Below are positions 25,012 to 34,152 of a stretch of 64,000 nucleotides of DNA, piece by piece. Made by a program: the position numbers and the translations under genes. Below the pieces are notes generated by a model. The model worked only from the letters and a program-made list of their open reading frames with translations, was not told the origin of the DNA and ran no database searches. This DNA comes from SAR86 cluster bacterium (GTDB lineage: Bacteria; Pseudomonadota; Gammaproteobacteria; Magnimaribacterales; Magnimaribacteraceae), in assembly GCA_022447065.1 (NCBI GenBank), contig JAKUUM010000005.1:1-64000 (forward strand). Reading direction: 5' to 3'. Each line of letters opens with the position of its first letter. The first letter of the stretch is position 1.

Positions 25012-26331
25012 TTATAAGTATTTTGATTTTATATGGTCCAAGGATTTCTTCAACGAACTAACAATAAAATCAATCTCAGCATCATTGATAATAAAAGGAG
25101 GGCCTAAGCAAATAATGTCTCTTACTTCGCCGGTTCCACCAGGATAGAAAAACACACCCTCTGAAAATGCATAGTTGATTATTTTAGAAGTAATTTTTTC
25201 CTTTTCTTCAAATAATTCTAATGTGTCTTTATTTTTAACTACCTCTATTCCTAAAAGCAAACCTTCTCCTCTTATTTCAGCTACTAAGGGGTTTTCTTTA
25301 AGTTCTTCTGTTAAGTGATCTTTCAGTTTCTTCCCAATTGCGGCAGAAGCTTCTACGAGTTTCTCTTTTCTCAGTATTTTTAAAACACAAGTAGCTGCTG
25401 CACAGGAAAGTGGTAGAGCAGCGAAAGTATGGAACATTACTTCGTAGCCAGCTTGTTTGATGCTTTCAGCTATTTTATTAGTTGTGTATGTTCCTGCTAT
25501 GGCTGCATAGCCTCCGGCCATTCCTTTACCGGCAACTATAATGTCCGGTTTCAAACCATATAAATCACAAGCAAATTTTTTGCCTACTCGTCCAAACCCC
25601 GTCATTACCTCATCAGCTATTAATAAGATTTCATTCTCTGTAAGTATTTTTTGAGCTTCAAGCCAATAACCTTGAGGAGGGGCAATGGCTCCACCGCTGG
25701 AACCATTTAGCGGTTCAGCTATAAGAGCGGCTATATTTTCTGCTCCAAGCGATTTGATAACCTCTTCAAGATTATTAAGGTAGTAATCTTTGGCTTCAGG
25801 ATGGTGTTTTCCTAACGGACATCTTAAGGGGTAAGGAGTTTCAATAGAATGCGGCTCTATTAAGTAGCTTTCAAGTCCCCTTTTTCTTGCGGTATGACCA
25901 GAAATACCTGTCATGCTGATGGTGGTTCCGTGATAGGAAAGCGATCGGTTTAATATAAGGTTTTTTTTGGCTTTTCCCTTGCTTGCCTGGTATTGAATGG
26001 AAATCTTTATAGCAGCTTCATTAGCTTCTGAACCTCCTGATGAAAGGTGGATTCTATTCAACTCTGAAGGAAGCCAGTATTCAGTAAGTTCTTCCACCAA
26101 TTCTTCTCTTTCAGGAGTAGTCCAGGGAGGCAAGACGTAACTGTTCTTAATAGTTGCTTGTTTGATTACCTCAGCCACTTCTTTTCTTCCATGGCCAATG
26201 TTGTTTACTATGGCTCCGCCAGCAGCATCAAGAATTTTATTTCCAGATTTACTGTACAGATAAGCCCCTTTGGCTTGGGTAATATAAACTCCAGAATAAT
26301 CTTGAGCCAGGTAAGGCCAAATAGGTTTCAT
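25012..26331 (-). CDS. Class III pyridoxal-phosphate aminotransferase
   Basis: A 439-residue class III aminotransferase. LLIADEVMTGFGRVG and the PLP lysine in VAGKGMAGGYAAI are clear, as is the early SSGGSEANEAAIK phosphate-binding block. It resembles the YhxA/omega-aminotransferase group rather than the AGXT2L-like enzyme at 5397. Products would be an aldehyde or keto acid from an amine donor. It follows the luciferase-like monooxygenase gene by 19 bases and is probably co-transcribed with it. Confidence 0.88.
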   Translation of the reverse strand: MKPIWPYLAQDYSGVYITQAKGAYLYSKSGNKILDAAGGAIVNNIGHGRKEVAEVIKQATIKNSYVLPPWTTPEREELVEELTEYWLPSELNRIHLSSGGSEANEAAIKISIQYQASKGKAKKNLILNRSLSYHGTTISMTGISGHTARKRGLESYLIEPHSIETPYPLRCPLGKHHPEAKDYYLNNLEEVIKSLGAENIAALIAEPLNGSSGGAIAPPQGYWLEAQKILTENEILLIADEVMTGFGRVGKKFACDLYGLKPDIIVAGKGMAGGYAAIAGTYTTNKIAESIKQAGYEVMFHTFAALPLSCAAATCVLKILRKEKLVEASAAIGKKLKDHLTEELKENPLVAEIRGEGLLLGIEVVKNKDTLELFEEKEKITSKIINYAFSEGVFFYPGGTGEVRDIICLGPPFIINDAEIDFIVSSLKKSLDHIKSKYL

Positions 26332-26350
26332 TCAGTTAGGAAAAAGAATT

Positions 26351-27607
26351 CTACTTCGCAACTTCTTTATTTTTGGAAGCTTCGATAATTTGACGACCGA
26401 GAGCCTCGACATCAGGTATCTCGTCATCTTTTAGTTCTGCCATCCATTTCTTGCGCTTCATTGCTTTTTTTAAGTAAGGAGTCAATTCTTCCATTTTTTC
26501 TTTTTCCCGATTTGCCTCTCTCTCTTTAAATTCTGGCATGACATCTGATGCAAAAAGTTCAAGTGCTTCACAGATGTGCTCATGTTTATTGCGCCCGCCT
26601 TGTTGAATGAACGTTACCTGATCAACACCTGTCTTTTCAAATTTTTTGAGATATGCGGAAAGTTCTTCAGGAGTTCCAATTCCAGGAGCTTCGGTATCAG
26701 GAGATATCTTTAGCTCGATTGTAGATCTTCCTTCAGTTTTTATTTTATTCTTTTGGAATTCTTTCCAAATATTAGTTCTACCTGGTTTGTTAATCCCAAA
26801 TATATAGTGATGCCCAAGACCGTAACTGAAGAATTGAAATCCTTCTTTCATTCTCTTTACTGCCTCATCATGATTTTTGTGGCATCCAAAGGAAGTTACC
26901 ATGGCAATGTTTGGATTTATGGTATGCCCAATGGGTATACATTCTTCCTTTAGAATTCGGTAATAATCATCTACCCAATGCTTAGCTTCTTCAGGATCAA
27001 CGAAAGCAAATGTCAAAGCTCCCATGCCAAGTCTGGCGGCCAATTTAATTGTTTCTCTGTTAGAACACGCTACCCAAAGGGGAGGGTGGGGTTTTTGCGT
27101 AGGTTTAGGCAAGACATTTCTGCAAGGCATGGAAAAATACTTGCCTTCATATCCTGGATAAGGTTCCATGGTCATCATATTGCAAGTTTGCTCAACTGCT
27201 TCAAGCCATTGGTTCCTTTTCTCTTCCACTGGAATTTTAAATCCTCCTAATTCAGCTAAGGAAGAAGATTCACCCGTTCCAAATTCTACCCTTCCATTCG
27301 AAACTAAATCTAAACTGGCAATTTCCTCTGCTACTCTTGCAGGATGATTGTAGTTGGGAGGCATCAGCTTAATTCCATGGCCAAGACGTATATTCTTTGT
27401 TCTTTGAGAGCAAGCTGCTAAAAAAACTTCAGGGGCAGAAGAGTGTGCATATTCTTCTAGAAAGTGATGCTCTACTTCCCAGACAAAATCTATTCCAAGA
27501 TTGTCCGCGAGTTCTACTTGATCAAGAGCATCTTGGTAAAGTTTTAACTCATCTCCTTCTTTCCAGGGCCTGGGCAATTGATGCTCATAAAAGATTCCAA
27601 ATTTCAT
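26351..27607 (-). CDS. Luciferase-like flavin-dependent monooxygenase
   Basis: A 418-residue LLM-class protein with the bacterial-luciferase TIM barrel. Signature stretches are VWEVEHHFLEEYAHSSAPEVFL, LGHGIKLMPPNYNHPARVAEEIASLDLVSNGR and VEFGTGESS. These enzymes use reduced flavin and oxygen to oxidise organic substrates. The last 60 residues are a charged, lysine-rich tail beyond the core fold. It sits first in a run with a class III aminotransferase; a joint oxidation and transamination step is conceivable but unproven. Confidence 0.88.
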   Translation of the reverse strand: MKFGIFYEHQLPRPWKEGDELKLYQDALDQVELADNLGIDFVWEVEHHFLEEYAHSSAPEVFLAACSQRTKNIRLGHGIKLMPPNYNHPARVAEEIASLDLVSNGRVEFGTGESSSLAELGGFKIPVEEKRNQWLEAVEQTCNMMTMEPYPGYEGKYFSMPCRNVLPKPTQKPHPPLWVACSNRETIKLAARLGMGALTFAFVDPEEAKHWVDDYYRILKEECIPIGHTINPNIAMVTSFGCHKNHDEAVKRMKEGFQFFSYGLGHHYIFGINKPGRTNIWKEFQKNKIKTEGRSTIELKISPDTEAPGIGTPEELSAYLKKFEKTGVDQVTFIQQGGRNKHEHICEALELFASDVMPEFKEREANREKEKMEELTPYLKKAMKRKKWMAELKDDEIPDVEALGRQIIEASKNKEVAK

Positions 27608-27659
27608 ATATTTCTCCCCATTGATTGATAAGTTAACAGATTTTACAAATCATTCGAAG

Positions 27660-28973
27660 TTAAATACCGATTGTCTCGTTATAAATGATAAGAAAAGCCA
27701 AGGTTAGTTGAAGAGAAAGTGTTAACCATAAAACAAACTTAGTAACTTTCTTAGGTTGGAGTTCTCTTTCAAGTTTATTCACTAGGTACAAAGCGCCTAT
27801 ATTAACAATGGGTAGACAAATAGCAGCCCAAACCCCAGCTATTAACAATAAAGTAATGGGATTGGGGAGTATAAAATAAGCTATACAAGAGAATAAGGGT
27901 ACAAGGAAGGCAATTAATCTTATTAGTTTTTTTCTGGTATGAAGCCTCTCCACAATGAGTCCTGTTGAGATAAGGTAATCCGAAATAGTCCTTGTGAAGG
28001 CAGCCGTTCCTGAAAGCGAGGTTGAGAATAAGACAAAAAAAGCAAGTACTATGAAAAGCCATTTAGCCCAGTTTCCTAAGATGCTAGTGAACATATTCAA
28101 AAGAGTTTGAATAATATCTCCATTAGGCGGAGGGTAGAGTTCAAGTTGATGAAGAACTCCTGCGCCTAGGAAGAAAAAAGGGACCGTTCCAATGGTTACG
28201 AATAGAACTGTCACCCAAACATCCGTTTGCATCACTTTAATCCATGCCTTGGTGTCGTTTAGTTGATCTCCTTCTTCTTTGCCGTATCCTTTTTCCAAGC
28301 ACCAATAAGTGTAAGCCATAATTTCTCCATAACTTATTCCGGTAAATCCGAAGACTGCTAAGGCAAGAGCGACATGTTCTAGAGGAAAAGAAAAGGAAAA
28401 GCCTTGAAAGATTTGCTCAGCTGTTACTTCATAAGGAGTGGTCTGCATTGCCATTGCAATAATTAAAGTAACCAAAGAAAAGAAAAAGACCATCGCTAGT
28501 AAAGTTTTTTCTAAGGTTTGATAGGATCCCCAATACAAGATAGCCCAAGTTGCAAAGCAACAGATAACAACCCAGGTTTCAGTACTCAAATAAGGGAGCA
28601 TTAAATTTCCTGCTTGTGCAACGGCACCTGCTAAACCCCCCATTCCAGCTACTGCGGGGATAACACCTATGAACATAAACCAGACAAGCCAAGAAGTAGT
28701 CTTACCTTGAATTGTTGTTTTGAAACCAGGCATGTCGGAGAAGGCTTCTAAGAAAGTTTTATTCTTAACTATTATGTATCTACTAATTTCTGCCTGGATT
28801 AATGGCTTGCTCCACATGCTAAGTAGAAGCCACCAAAGAAGAGTAAATCCAGCTGCGGCACCCAGTAGAGGGGTAAGTGCAATTGATCCACTACCCACGA
28901 CACTGCCAGTGACAATAATACTGGGTCCAATGTATTTAAGGCGTTGTAGGAAAGTTTGCGGGGCGTTTCTCAT
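27660..28973 (-). CDS. Nramp-related membrane transporter without the DPGN motif
   Basis: A 437-residue protein with about 11 hydrophobic membrane segments and the overall Nramp layout, opening with LKYIGPSIIVTGSVVGSGSIALTP. In canonical Nramp metal transporters this first helix carries D-P-G-N; here the aligned stretch reads G-S-G-S, so the metal-binding Asp and Asn are both absent. The sixth-helix region (FGFTGISYGEIMAYTYWCLEKG) also lacks the usual M-P-H. Substrate may therefore not be a divalent transition metal. It is 52 bases from the monooxygenase gene on the same strand. Confidence 0.8.
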   Translation of the reverse strand: MRNAPQTFLQRLKYIGPSIIVTGSVVGSGSIALTPLLGAAAGFTLLWWLLLSMWSKPLIQAEISRYIIVKNKTFLEAFSDMPGFKTTIQGKTTSWLVWFMFIGVIPAVAGMGGLAGAVAQAGNLMLPYLSTETWVVICCFATWAILYWGSYQTLEKTLLAMVFFFSLVTLIIAMAMQTTPYEVTAEQIFQGFSFSFPLEHVALALAVFGFTGISYGEIMAYTYWCLEKGYGKEEGDQLNDTKAWIKVMQTDVWVTVLFVTIGTVPFFFLGAGVLHQLELYPPPNGDIIQTLLNMFTSILGNWAKWLFIVLAFFVLFSTSLSGTAAFTRTISDYLISTGLIVERLHTRKKLIRLIAFLVPLFSCIAYFILPNPITLLLIAGVWAAICLPIVNIGALYLVNKLERELQPKKVTKFVLWLTLSLQLTLAFLIIYNETIGI

Positions 28974-29064
28974 AAATCTTTTTATTAAGAGATAATCCTT
29001 ATTGATGGATTTTGTATTATTTTATGGAACAATTCATACTTTTTAATATCTATCATTTATTGCA

Positions 29065-29895
29065 ATGCACTTTAAAGGACAAGAAGGCTTAAAGATAGCG
29101 GCTGATGTATGGGGTTCAGATGAAGACCCTTTGGTTATCTTATTGCATGGCGGAGGACAAACAAGACATGCTTGGCAAGAAACTGGAAAAAAATTGTCCC
29201 AAGCAGGTTATCAAGCAATCGCTATAGATTTGCGGGGTCACGGAGACAGCGATTGGCATCCAGAAGGCGATTATTCAATAAATGCTTACAAACAGGACCT
29301 AATTTCAATTATTAACAACAAAGGAAAGCCAGCCTGCTTAGTAGGCGCATCACTAGGAGGCATGACTTCTCTATCGTTAGCAGGGGATTTGAAAAACTCA
29401 AATTTATGTTCCGCTTTAGTTATGGTAGATATGGGAATTTATCCTAACCCCATAGGTTCAGTCCGTATTGTTGATTTTATGTTATCTGGAAAAGATGGCT
29501 TTGAATCTCTGGAACAGGCATCACAAGCAATATCGAATTATTTACCTCATCGTCAAAAGCCTAAAGAGATAGAAGGTTTGAAAAAGAATTTAAGGCTTAA
29601 AGAAGATGGGAAGTTTTATTGGCATTGGGACCCTAAATTTATTCAAAGAAGGCTAGGTTCACAAGAAAAAGGTTTCCGTGATAGTCAGTTGAAAGCTGCT
29701 GAAAGGGTATCTGTTCCTACATTACTAATTAGAGGAGCGCTGAGCGATGTAGTTACAAAGGAAGATGTAGACTACTTTCTTTCAGTTATTCCTCATGCTG
29801 AATTCAAAGAAATTGAAAAGGCAGCTCACATGATAGCAGGTGATCGAAATGACATCTTTGCTAAAGAAACTATAAAATTCTTGAAATCTCTTTAG
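29065..29895 (+). CDS. Alpha/beta hydrolase
   Basis: A 276-residue cytoplasmic alpha/beta hydrolase. The oxyanion region is LLHGGGQTRHAW, the nucleophile lies in GASLGGM, and the histidine lies in EKAAHMIAGD. The arrangement IDLRGHGDSDW is typical of esterase/epoxide-hydrolase-like members. No substrate clue is visible. It precedes coaE by 42 bases and may share its transcript. Confidence 0.85.
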   Translation: MHFKGQEGLKIAADVWGSDEDPLVILLHGGGQTRHAWQETGKKLSQAGYQAIAIDLRGHGDSDWHPEGDYSINAYKQDLISIINNKGKPACLVGASLGGMTSLSLAGDLKNSNLCSALVMVDMGIYPNPIGSVRIVDFMLSGKDGFESLEQASQAISNYLPHRQKPKEIEGLKKNLRLKEDGKFYWHWDPKFIQRRLGSQEKGFRDSQLKAAERVSVPTLLIRGALSDVVTKEDVDYFLSVIPHAEFKEIEKAAHMIAGDRNDIFAKETIKFLKSL

Positions 29896-29937
29896 TTTTT
29901 AAAAGAAAAAGGATTTTCTATCTGCTACCATCACAAT

Positions 29938-30531
29938 ATGCTAATTATTGGTCTAACCGGTGGAATCGGAAGCGGCAAGTCTGTCGTTTCGGATAAGTTT
30001 AATTCTTTAGGCATAACTGTAGTGGATGCTGATGTTGCCTCCAGAACAGTTGTGGAGGTTGGCCAGCCAGCTTTATCAGAGATTGAAAGTCATTTTGGTC
30101 CCAATATCCTTACCAAAGAAGGTGTGTTGGACAGAGCTCAGTTAAGAGAAATAATTGCTTCAGATTCAGAAGAAAGAATTTGGCTCGAGTCTGTTCTTCA
30201 TCCAAGGATTGGTGATCAGATCGCTGAAGAATTAGCCGAGTCTAACAGCCCTTATACAGTTTATGTCGCCCCTCTTTTACTTGAAACAAATTCTCAAAAG
30301 ATGTGCTCAAGAGTTCTTGTTGTGGATGTACCTGAAGAGATACAAATCCAAAGAACCGCGAAAAGAGATGAAGTTTCAGAAGTTCAAATTGAAAAAATTG
30401 CATCTGCTCAAATGGCAAGAGAAGAAAGATTGGAAAAAGCAGACGATGTTTTATTAAACACTGGAACCATTAAGGAATTGGAGGAACAGGTCCTAAAATT
30501 ACATCAACAATATCTTGAGATGGTTGAATGA
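29938..30531 (+). CDS. coaE: Dephospho-CoA kinase
   Basis: A 197-residue kinase that performs the last step of coenzyme A synthesis, adding the 3'-phosphate to dephospho-CoA. The P-loop GLTGGIGSGKS is at residues 5-15 and is followed by VVDADVASR. VYVAPLLLET matches the family VPLLFE block. It overlaps yacG by four bases (ATGA); in E. coli zapD stands between these two genes and it is absent here. Confidence 0.95.
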   Translation: MLIIGLTGGIGSGKSVVSDKFNSLGITVVDADVASRTVVEVGQPALSEIESHFGPNILTKEGVLDRAQLREIIASDSEERIWLESVLHPRIGDQIAEELAESNSPYTVYVAPLLLETNSQKMCSRVLVVDVPEEIQIQRTAKRDEVSEVQIEKIASAQMAREERLEKADDVLLNTGTIKELEEQVLKLHQQYLEMVE

Positions 30532-30719
30532 AAAAAAAAGTTAAATGCCCTCAATGCAAAACTTCTGTTGAGTGGTCGACCGATAATTTATTTAGACCTT
30601 TTTGTTCTAAAAGGTGCCACCTTTTAGATTTAGGAGCCTGGGCGAGTGAAAGGAATAGAATTGCAGGCAGTTCTTTGTTTGATTCTGAAGAGGATTTAGA
30701 TGAAATAACTAAACATTAG
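30528..30719 (+). CDS. yacG: DNA gyrase inhibitor YacG
   Basis: A 63-residue zinc protein with the C4 pattern CPQC ... CSKRC (Cys9, Cys12, Cys28 and Cys32) and the conserved tail CHLLDLGAWASE. E. coli YacG binds the GyrB C-terminal domain and inhibits gyrase. Its start overlaps the coaE stop by four bases, indicating coupled translation. It converges with a minus-strand kinase gene, with a 53-base spacer that holds no clear terminator. Confidence 0.93.
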   Translation: MKKKVKCPQCKTSVEWSTDNLFRPFCSKRCHLLDLGAWASERNRIAGSSLFDSEEDLDEITKH

Positions 30720-30772
30720 GTAGGCCAAAAGTTTCTAATTCCAGCTATGAACATTTATATTTACTCCGAATC

Positions 30773-31303
30773 TTAGTTTAATCTAAGATCATATCCTTCT
30801 ATAATCTTTTGTACTGCTTCATCCGGAGTTAGATTATCAGTATTTATAATTAAAGAATCGGTTTTTTCTATGCTCTGGTTCCAGTTATTCTCTTTGAGAT
30901 ATCTAGCCAACACACTTTTACTGTTTATTTTAGAATATTTAGCACGATCCACGTTTTCCACTCTATCAAGTAGCGTATCAATACTTGCTTCAATTTTAAT
31001 AAACTTTACATTGCCTTCTCCTGCAATATGGATAATTTGATTTACAAAATTAATGTCGTCGGGAGGTATATAAAAAAATGTAAAAATTAAATCTCGGTGG
31101 GCAAATTTGGCATCTCCAAACACACCTAAACGAATATTTTCACAATAATCAGAAAACGGTTTAGTAAATGGTTCATATAATACTTCAGCCAAATCAAACG
31201 TTAAATGATTATGGAATAAAGATATTCCTGTCTTTTCTGCTAATTTCTTAGCAATTGTAAGCTTACCTGATGCAGGTGGCCCATATAAAAAAATAACTTT
31301 CAT
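30773..31303 (-). CDS. P-loop small-molecule kinase-like protein
   Basis: A 176-residue P-loop NTPase. The Walker A motif GPPASGKLT (residues 7-15) starts the protein, and the FHNHLTFDL segment after it is reminiscent of the AAA_18/shikimate-kinase-like group. A late IINTDNLTPDEAV segment is often seen in this group. No substrate can be assigned. Its ATG overlaps the stop of the micro-ORF at 31300-31425 (ATGA), which itself begins inside secA, so it may be translated as the last gene of the secA transcript. Confidence 0.7.
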   Translation of the reverse strand: MKVIFLYGPPASGKLTIAKKLAEKTGISLFHNHLTFDLAEVLYEPFTKPFSDYCENIRLGVFGDAKFAHRDLIFTFFYIPPDDINFVNQIIHIAGEGNVKFIKIEASIDTLLDRVENVDRAKYSKINSKSVLARYLKENNWNQSIEKTDSLIINTDNLTPDEAVQKIIEGYDLRLN

Positions 31304-31425
31304 GTTGTCAACACCGAAAATATAATTATTACTATAGTTGCTACAGCATAATACAAACGATTAGCTCTTCTTTCTTTAGCTTCACATTCAATTCTTTGCT
31401 TTTTTTCTAGCCATCTTAGCTTCAT
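31300..31425 (-). CDS. Candidate 41-residue single-helix membrane protein overlapping secA
   Basis: Out of frame with the 3' end of secA, an ATG at 31425 opens a 41-codon frame. It encodes a charged N-terminal part (MKLRWLEKKQRIECEAKERR) followed by a hydrophobic helix (YYAVATIVIIIFSVL). Its TGA overlaps the ATG of the P-loop kinase as ATGA, so the frame exactly bridges the secA to kinase gap. No strong ribosome site is seen upstream. It fits a positively charged, N-in membrane peptide, but it is only a candidate; conservation would decide. Confidence 0.4.
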   Translation of the reverse strand: MKLRWLEKKQRIECEAKERRANRLYYAVATIVIIIFSVLTT

Positions 31426-34087
31426 AACGTCTTAGTCTTCTATTACCTTGCTGTTGCGGGTTAGAAACCTGTTGTTGAGTTGTATTAACTGGTTCATCTG
31501 AATTAAAAGCTGATTCTGATTTTTGATGTTCAAAAGTTTCTTTTCTACCTGATTTTTGCATTTCTCGTAGCTCTTCAGGATCGTTAACCTCAATTTCAAC
31601 TCGAGCCAAAAATCTTATAGCTTCAATCCTAATGTTAGATAACAGCTCTTCAAATAGTTCAAAAGATTCTCGTCTAAACTCGAGTTTGGGGTTCCTACTT
31701 CCATATCCTCTTAACCCTATCCCCTGTCTTAAATAGTCAACTGAACCCAGATGATCTTTCCAGGCATTGTCAATAATTTGAAGGAGTATTTGTTTCTCAA
31801 AATCCCTCATTACTGGACCCAAGGTATTTCCTTTGTTTTGGTAGCTTGCGGTGGTTTCAGAGTAGATCCTATCGATAATACCTTGTTCGTCCAGGTTTTT
31901 ATCTTTAAACAACCATTCTTCAATAGGAATCTGCATACCAAAATTTTGATGGAGAGAAGTTTCTAGTCCATTGATATCCCATTGTTGTTCTGGAGATTCT
32001 TTAGGTATGAACGATCTTACTTCGTTTTCAACGACTGTCTGTCTCATTGAATCAAGCAATTCAGTTATGTCTTCAGATTCAAGCACAGAATTTCTTTGAG
32101 AATATACTATCTGTCTTTGCTCATTAGCCATGTCATCGTATTCCAGCAGTAACTTTCTTATATCAAAATTTCTACCCTCTACTCTTTTCTGTGCTCTTTG
32201 AATTGCCCCACTTAGCATTCTATGTTCGATGGCTTCACCATCTTCTAATCCAAGACCTTGCATCATGTTTTTAACTTGATCACGAGCAAAAATTCTCATT
32301 AAACTATCCTCAAGAGAAAGATAGAATCTAGATGAACCTGGATCCCCCTGCCGACCTGACCTCCCTCTTAATTGGTTATCTATTCTTCTTGATTCGTTTC
32401 TTTCAGTGCCTATTACATGTAATCCACCGCTATCTATTACTTTTTTATTTCTTTCTTTCCACTCAAGAAAGAGTTTCTCTTTAGAAGCACCATTTCTTCC
32501 TTCTTGTTTCTCGAGTTCAGCTTCCCAATTTCCCCCTAAAACTATGTCGGTTCCTCTACCTGCCATATTAGTGGCAATAGTAACTACTCCAGATCGTCCT
32601 GCTTGGGCTATGATTTCAGCTTCTTTAGCATGATTTTTTGCATTTAGTACTTGATGATTAATACCTTTCTCTTCAAGAAGATTAGATACCATTTCTGAAC
32701 TCTCAAGAGATGAAGTTCCAACTAATACAGGATTTCCTTTGTTTTTAAATTCTTCTATTTCAAGAATTACTGCTTCATATTTTTCTTTTTGGGTTAGGTA
32801 AACCATATCGTTATGATCTTTTCTGATCATTTGCTCGTTAGTTGGAATTTCAAGAACCGAAAGATTGTAGATTTCTAGAAATTCCTGAGATTCAGTACTG
32901 GCAGTTCCTGTCATACCAGACAATTTTTCATATTGCCTAAAATAGTTTTGAAAAGTACAAGATGCTAGAGTTTGACTTTCCATTTGGATAGGTACTCCCT
33001 CCTTTTGCTCAATGGCTTGGTGAAGACCATCTCCAAGACGTCTTCCAGGCATTGCTCTGCCTGTATTTTCATCAATGAGAACTATTTGGTTTTCTTGAAC
33101 CATATAGTCGACATCCCTCTTGAATAAAAAGTTAGCTCTAAGAGAAGATTGAATGTAATGTAAGAGCCTTAAATTTGCAGAAGAATAAAGGCTTTTTTGA
33201 TCTTCAAGCATTCCTGTTGATTGAAGTAAATGTTCAACATGATCATGGCCTAACTCAGTTAATTCAACTTGTCTGGACTTTTCATCAATTAAAAAGTGAC
33301 CTTCCTGACTAATTTCTTTATTACCTTCTTCATCTTCCAAAAATATTTGTTGTTTTAGTTCTGGTAAAAATTTAGCTATTTGACCATATACTTTCGAGGT
33401 ATCTTCGGCCGCACCTGATATCACTAAAGGAGTTCTTGCTTCATCAATTAAAATTGAATCGACTTCATCTACAATTGCAAAATAGAAATCAGTCATAACC
33501 CTTTCTTGTCTTGTTATAACCATGTTATTTCTTAAGAAGTCGAAACCTAATTCATTATTTGTGGCATAAATCACATCAGCTTCATAAGAAGATTTTCTCT
33601 CTTCCATACTTTGCCCTGACACTACAAATGAAACTTTCATGTCTAGGCCTTCATAGATGGGTTTCATCCATTGGGCATCTCTTTTGGCTAAATAATCGTT
33701 AACTGTTACTAAAACTACTTTCCTTTCAGTGAAAGAATTCAGATAGAAAGGAAGGGTGGCGACTAAAGTTTTACCTTCTCCTGTGGCCATTTCTGCTATT
33801 TGGCAATTATGTAAAGCAATACCTCCAAGTAACTGGCAGTCAAAATGACGGAGATTAAGCTTTCTTTTTGCAACTTCTCTCGTAACAGCAAAAGCTTCAG
33901 GTAGTAGCTCATCTAAACTTTCACCCATTTGGTGTCTTTTCATGAAACCTTTTCTCATCTTTTTCAAGTCTGAGTTTTCCATTTCAGAGAACTTTTGTTC
34001 AAAAGCATTAATTGATTTAATAGAAGGTTCAAGCTGTTTAAGCCTCTTTGTATTTTTTGAACTGAAAATTTTTCCAAAAATGTTCAT
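31388..34087 (-). CDS. secA: Preprotein translocase ATPase SecA, without zinc tail
   Basis: An 899-residue SecA, the motor that drives proteins through SecYEG. MATGEGKTLVA (Walker A), DEVDSILIDEARTPL (Walker B) and GRGTDIVLGG are present, as are the preprotein cross-linking and helical scaffold regions. I start at the ATG at 34087 (MNIFGKIF). The usual C-terminal zinc motif C-x-C-x-S-G-x8-C-H/C is missing; the tail is Gln-rich and ends in a basic stretch (RRLRRYEAKMARKKAKN). The gene follows lpxC with no secM between them. Confidence 0.97.
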   Translation of the reverse strand: MNIFGKIFSSKNTKRLKQLEPSIKSINAFEQKFSEMENSDLKKMRKGFMKRHQMGESLDELLPEAFAVTREVAKRKLNLRHFDCQLLGGIALHNCQIAEMATGEGKTLVATLPFYLNSFTERKVVLVTVNDYLAKRDAQWMKPIYEGLDMKVSFVVSGQSMEERKSSYEADVIYATNNELGFDFLRNNMVITRQERVMTDFYFAIVDEVDSILIDEARTPLVISGAAEDTSKVYGQIAKFLPELKQQIFLEDEEGNKEISQEGHFLIDEKSRQVELTELGHDHVEHLLQSTGMLEDQKSLYSSANLRLLHYIQSSLRANFLFKRDVDYMVQENQIVLIDENTGRAMPGRRLGDGLHQAIEQKEGVPIQMESQTLASCTFQNYFRQYEKLSGMTGTASTESQEFLEIYNLSVLEIPTNEQMIRKDHNDMVYLTQKEKYEAVILEIEEFKNKGNPVLVGTSSLESSEMVSNLLEEKGINHQVLNAKNHAKEAEIIAQAGRSGVVTIATNMAGRGTDIVLGGNWEAELEKQEGRNGASKEKLFLEWKERNKKVIDSGGLHVIGTERNESRRIDNQLRGRSGRQGDPGSSRFYLSLEDSLMRIFARDQVKNMMQGLGLEDGEAIEHRMLSGAIQRAQKRVEGRNFDIRKLLLEYDDMANEQRQIVYSQRNSVLESEDITELLDSMRQTVVENEVRSFIPKESPEQQWDINGLETSLHQNFGMQIPIEEWLFKDKNLDEQGIIDRIYSETTASYQNKGNTLGPVMRDFEKQILLQIIDNAWKDHLGSVDYLRQGIGLRGYGSRNPKLEFRRESFELFEELLSNIRIEAIRFLARVEIEVNDPEELREMQKSGRKETFEHQKSESAFNSDEPVNTTQQQVSNPQQQGNRRLRRYEAKMARKKAKN

Positions 34088-34152
34088 CACTACTACCACT
34101 CAAGGCAAATTCTAACAACTTGTGAAGATTATTTTCTGAATATGCTCAGAAA

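Noticed and set aside
30720-30772. Terminator between yacG and the facing kinase gene
   Set aside because: No stem followed by a T run could be found in either direction.
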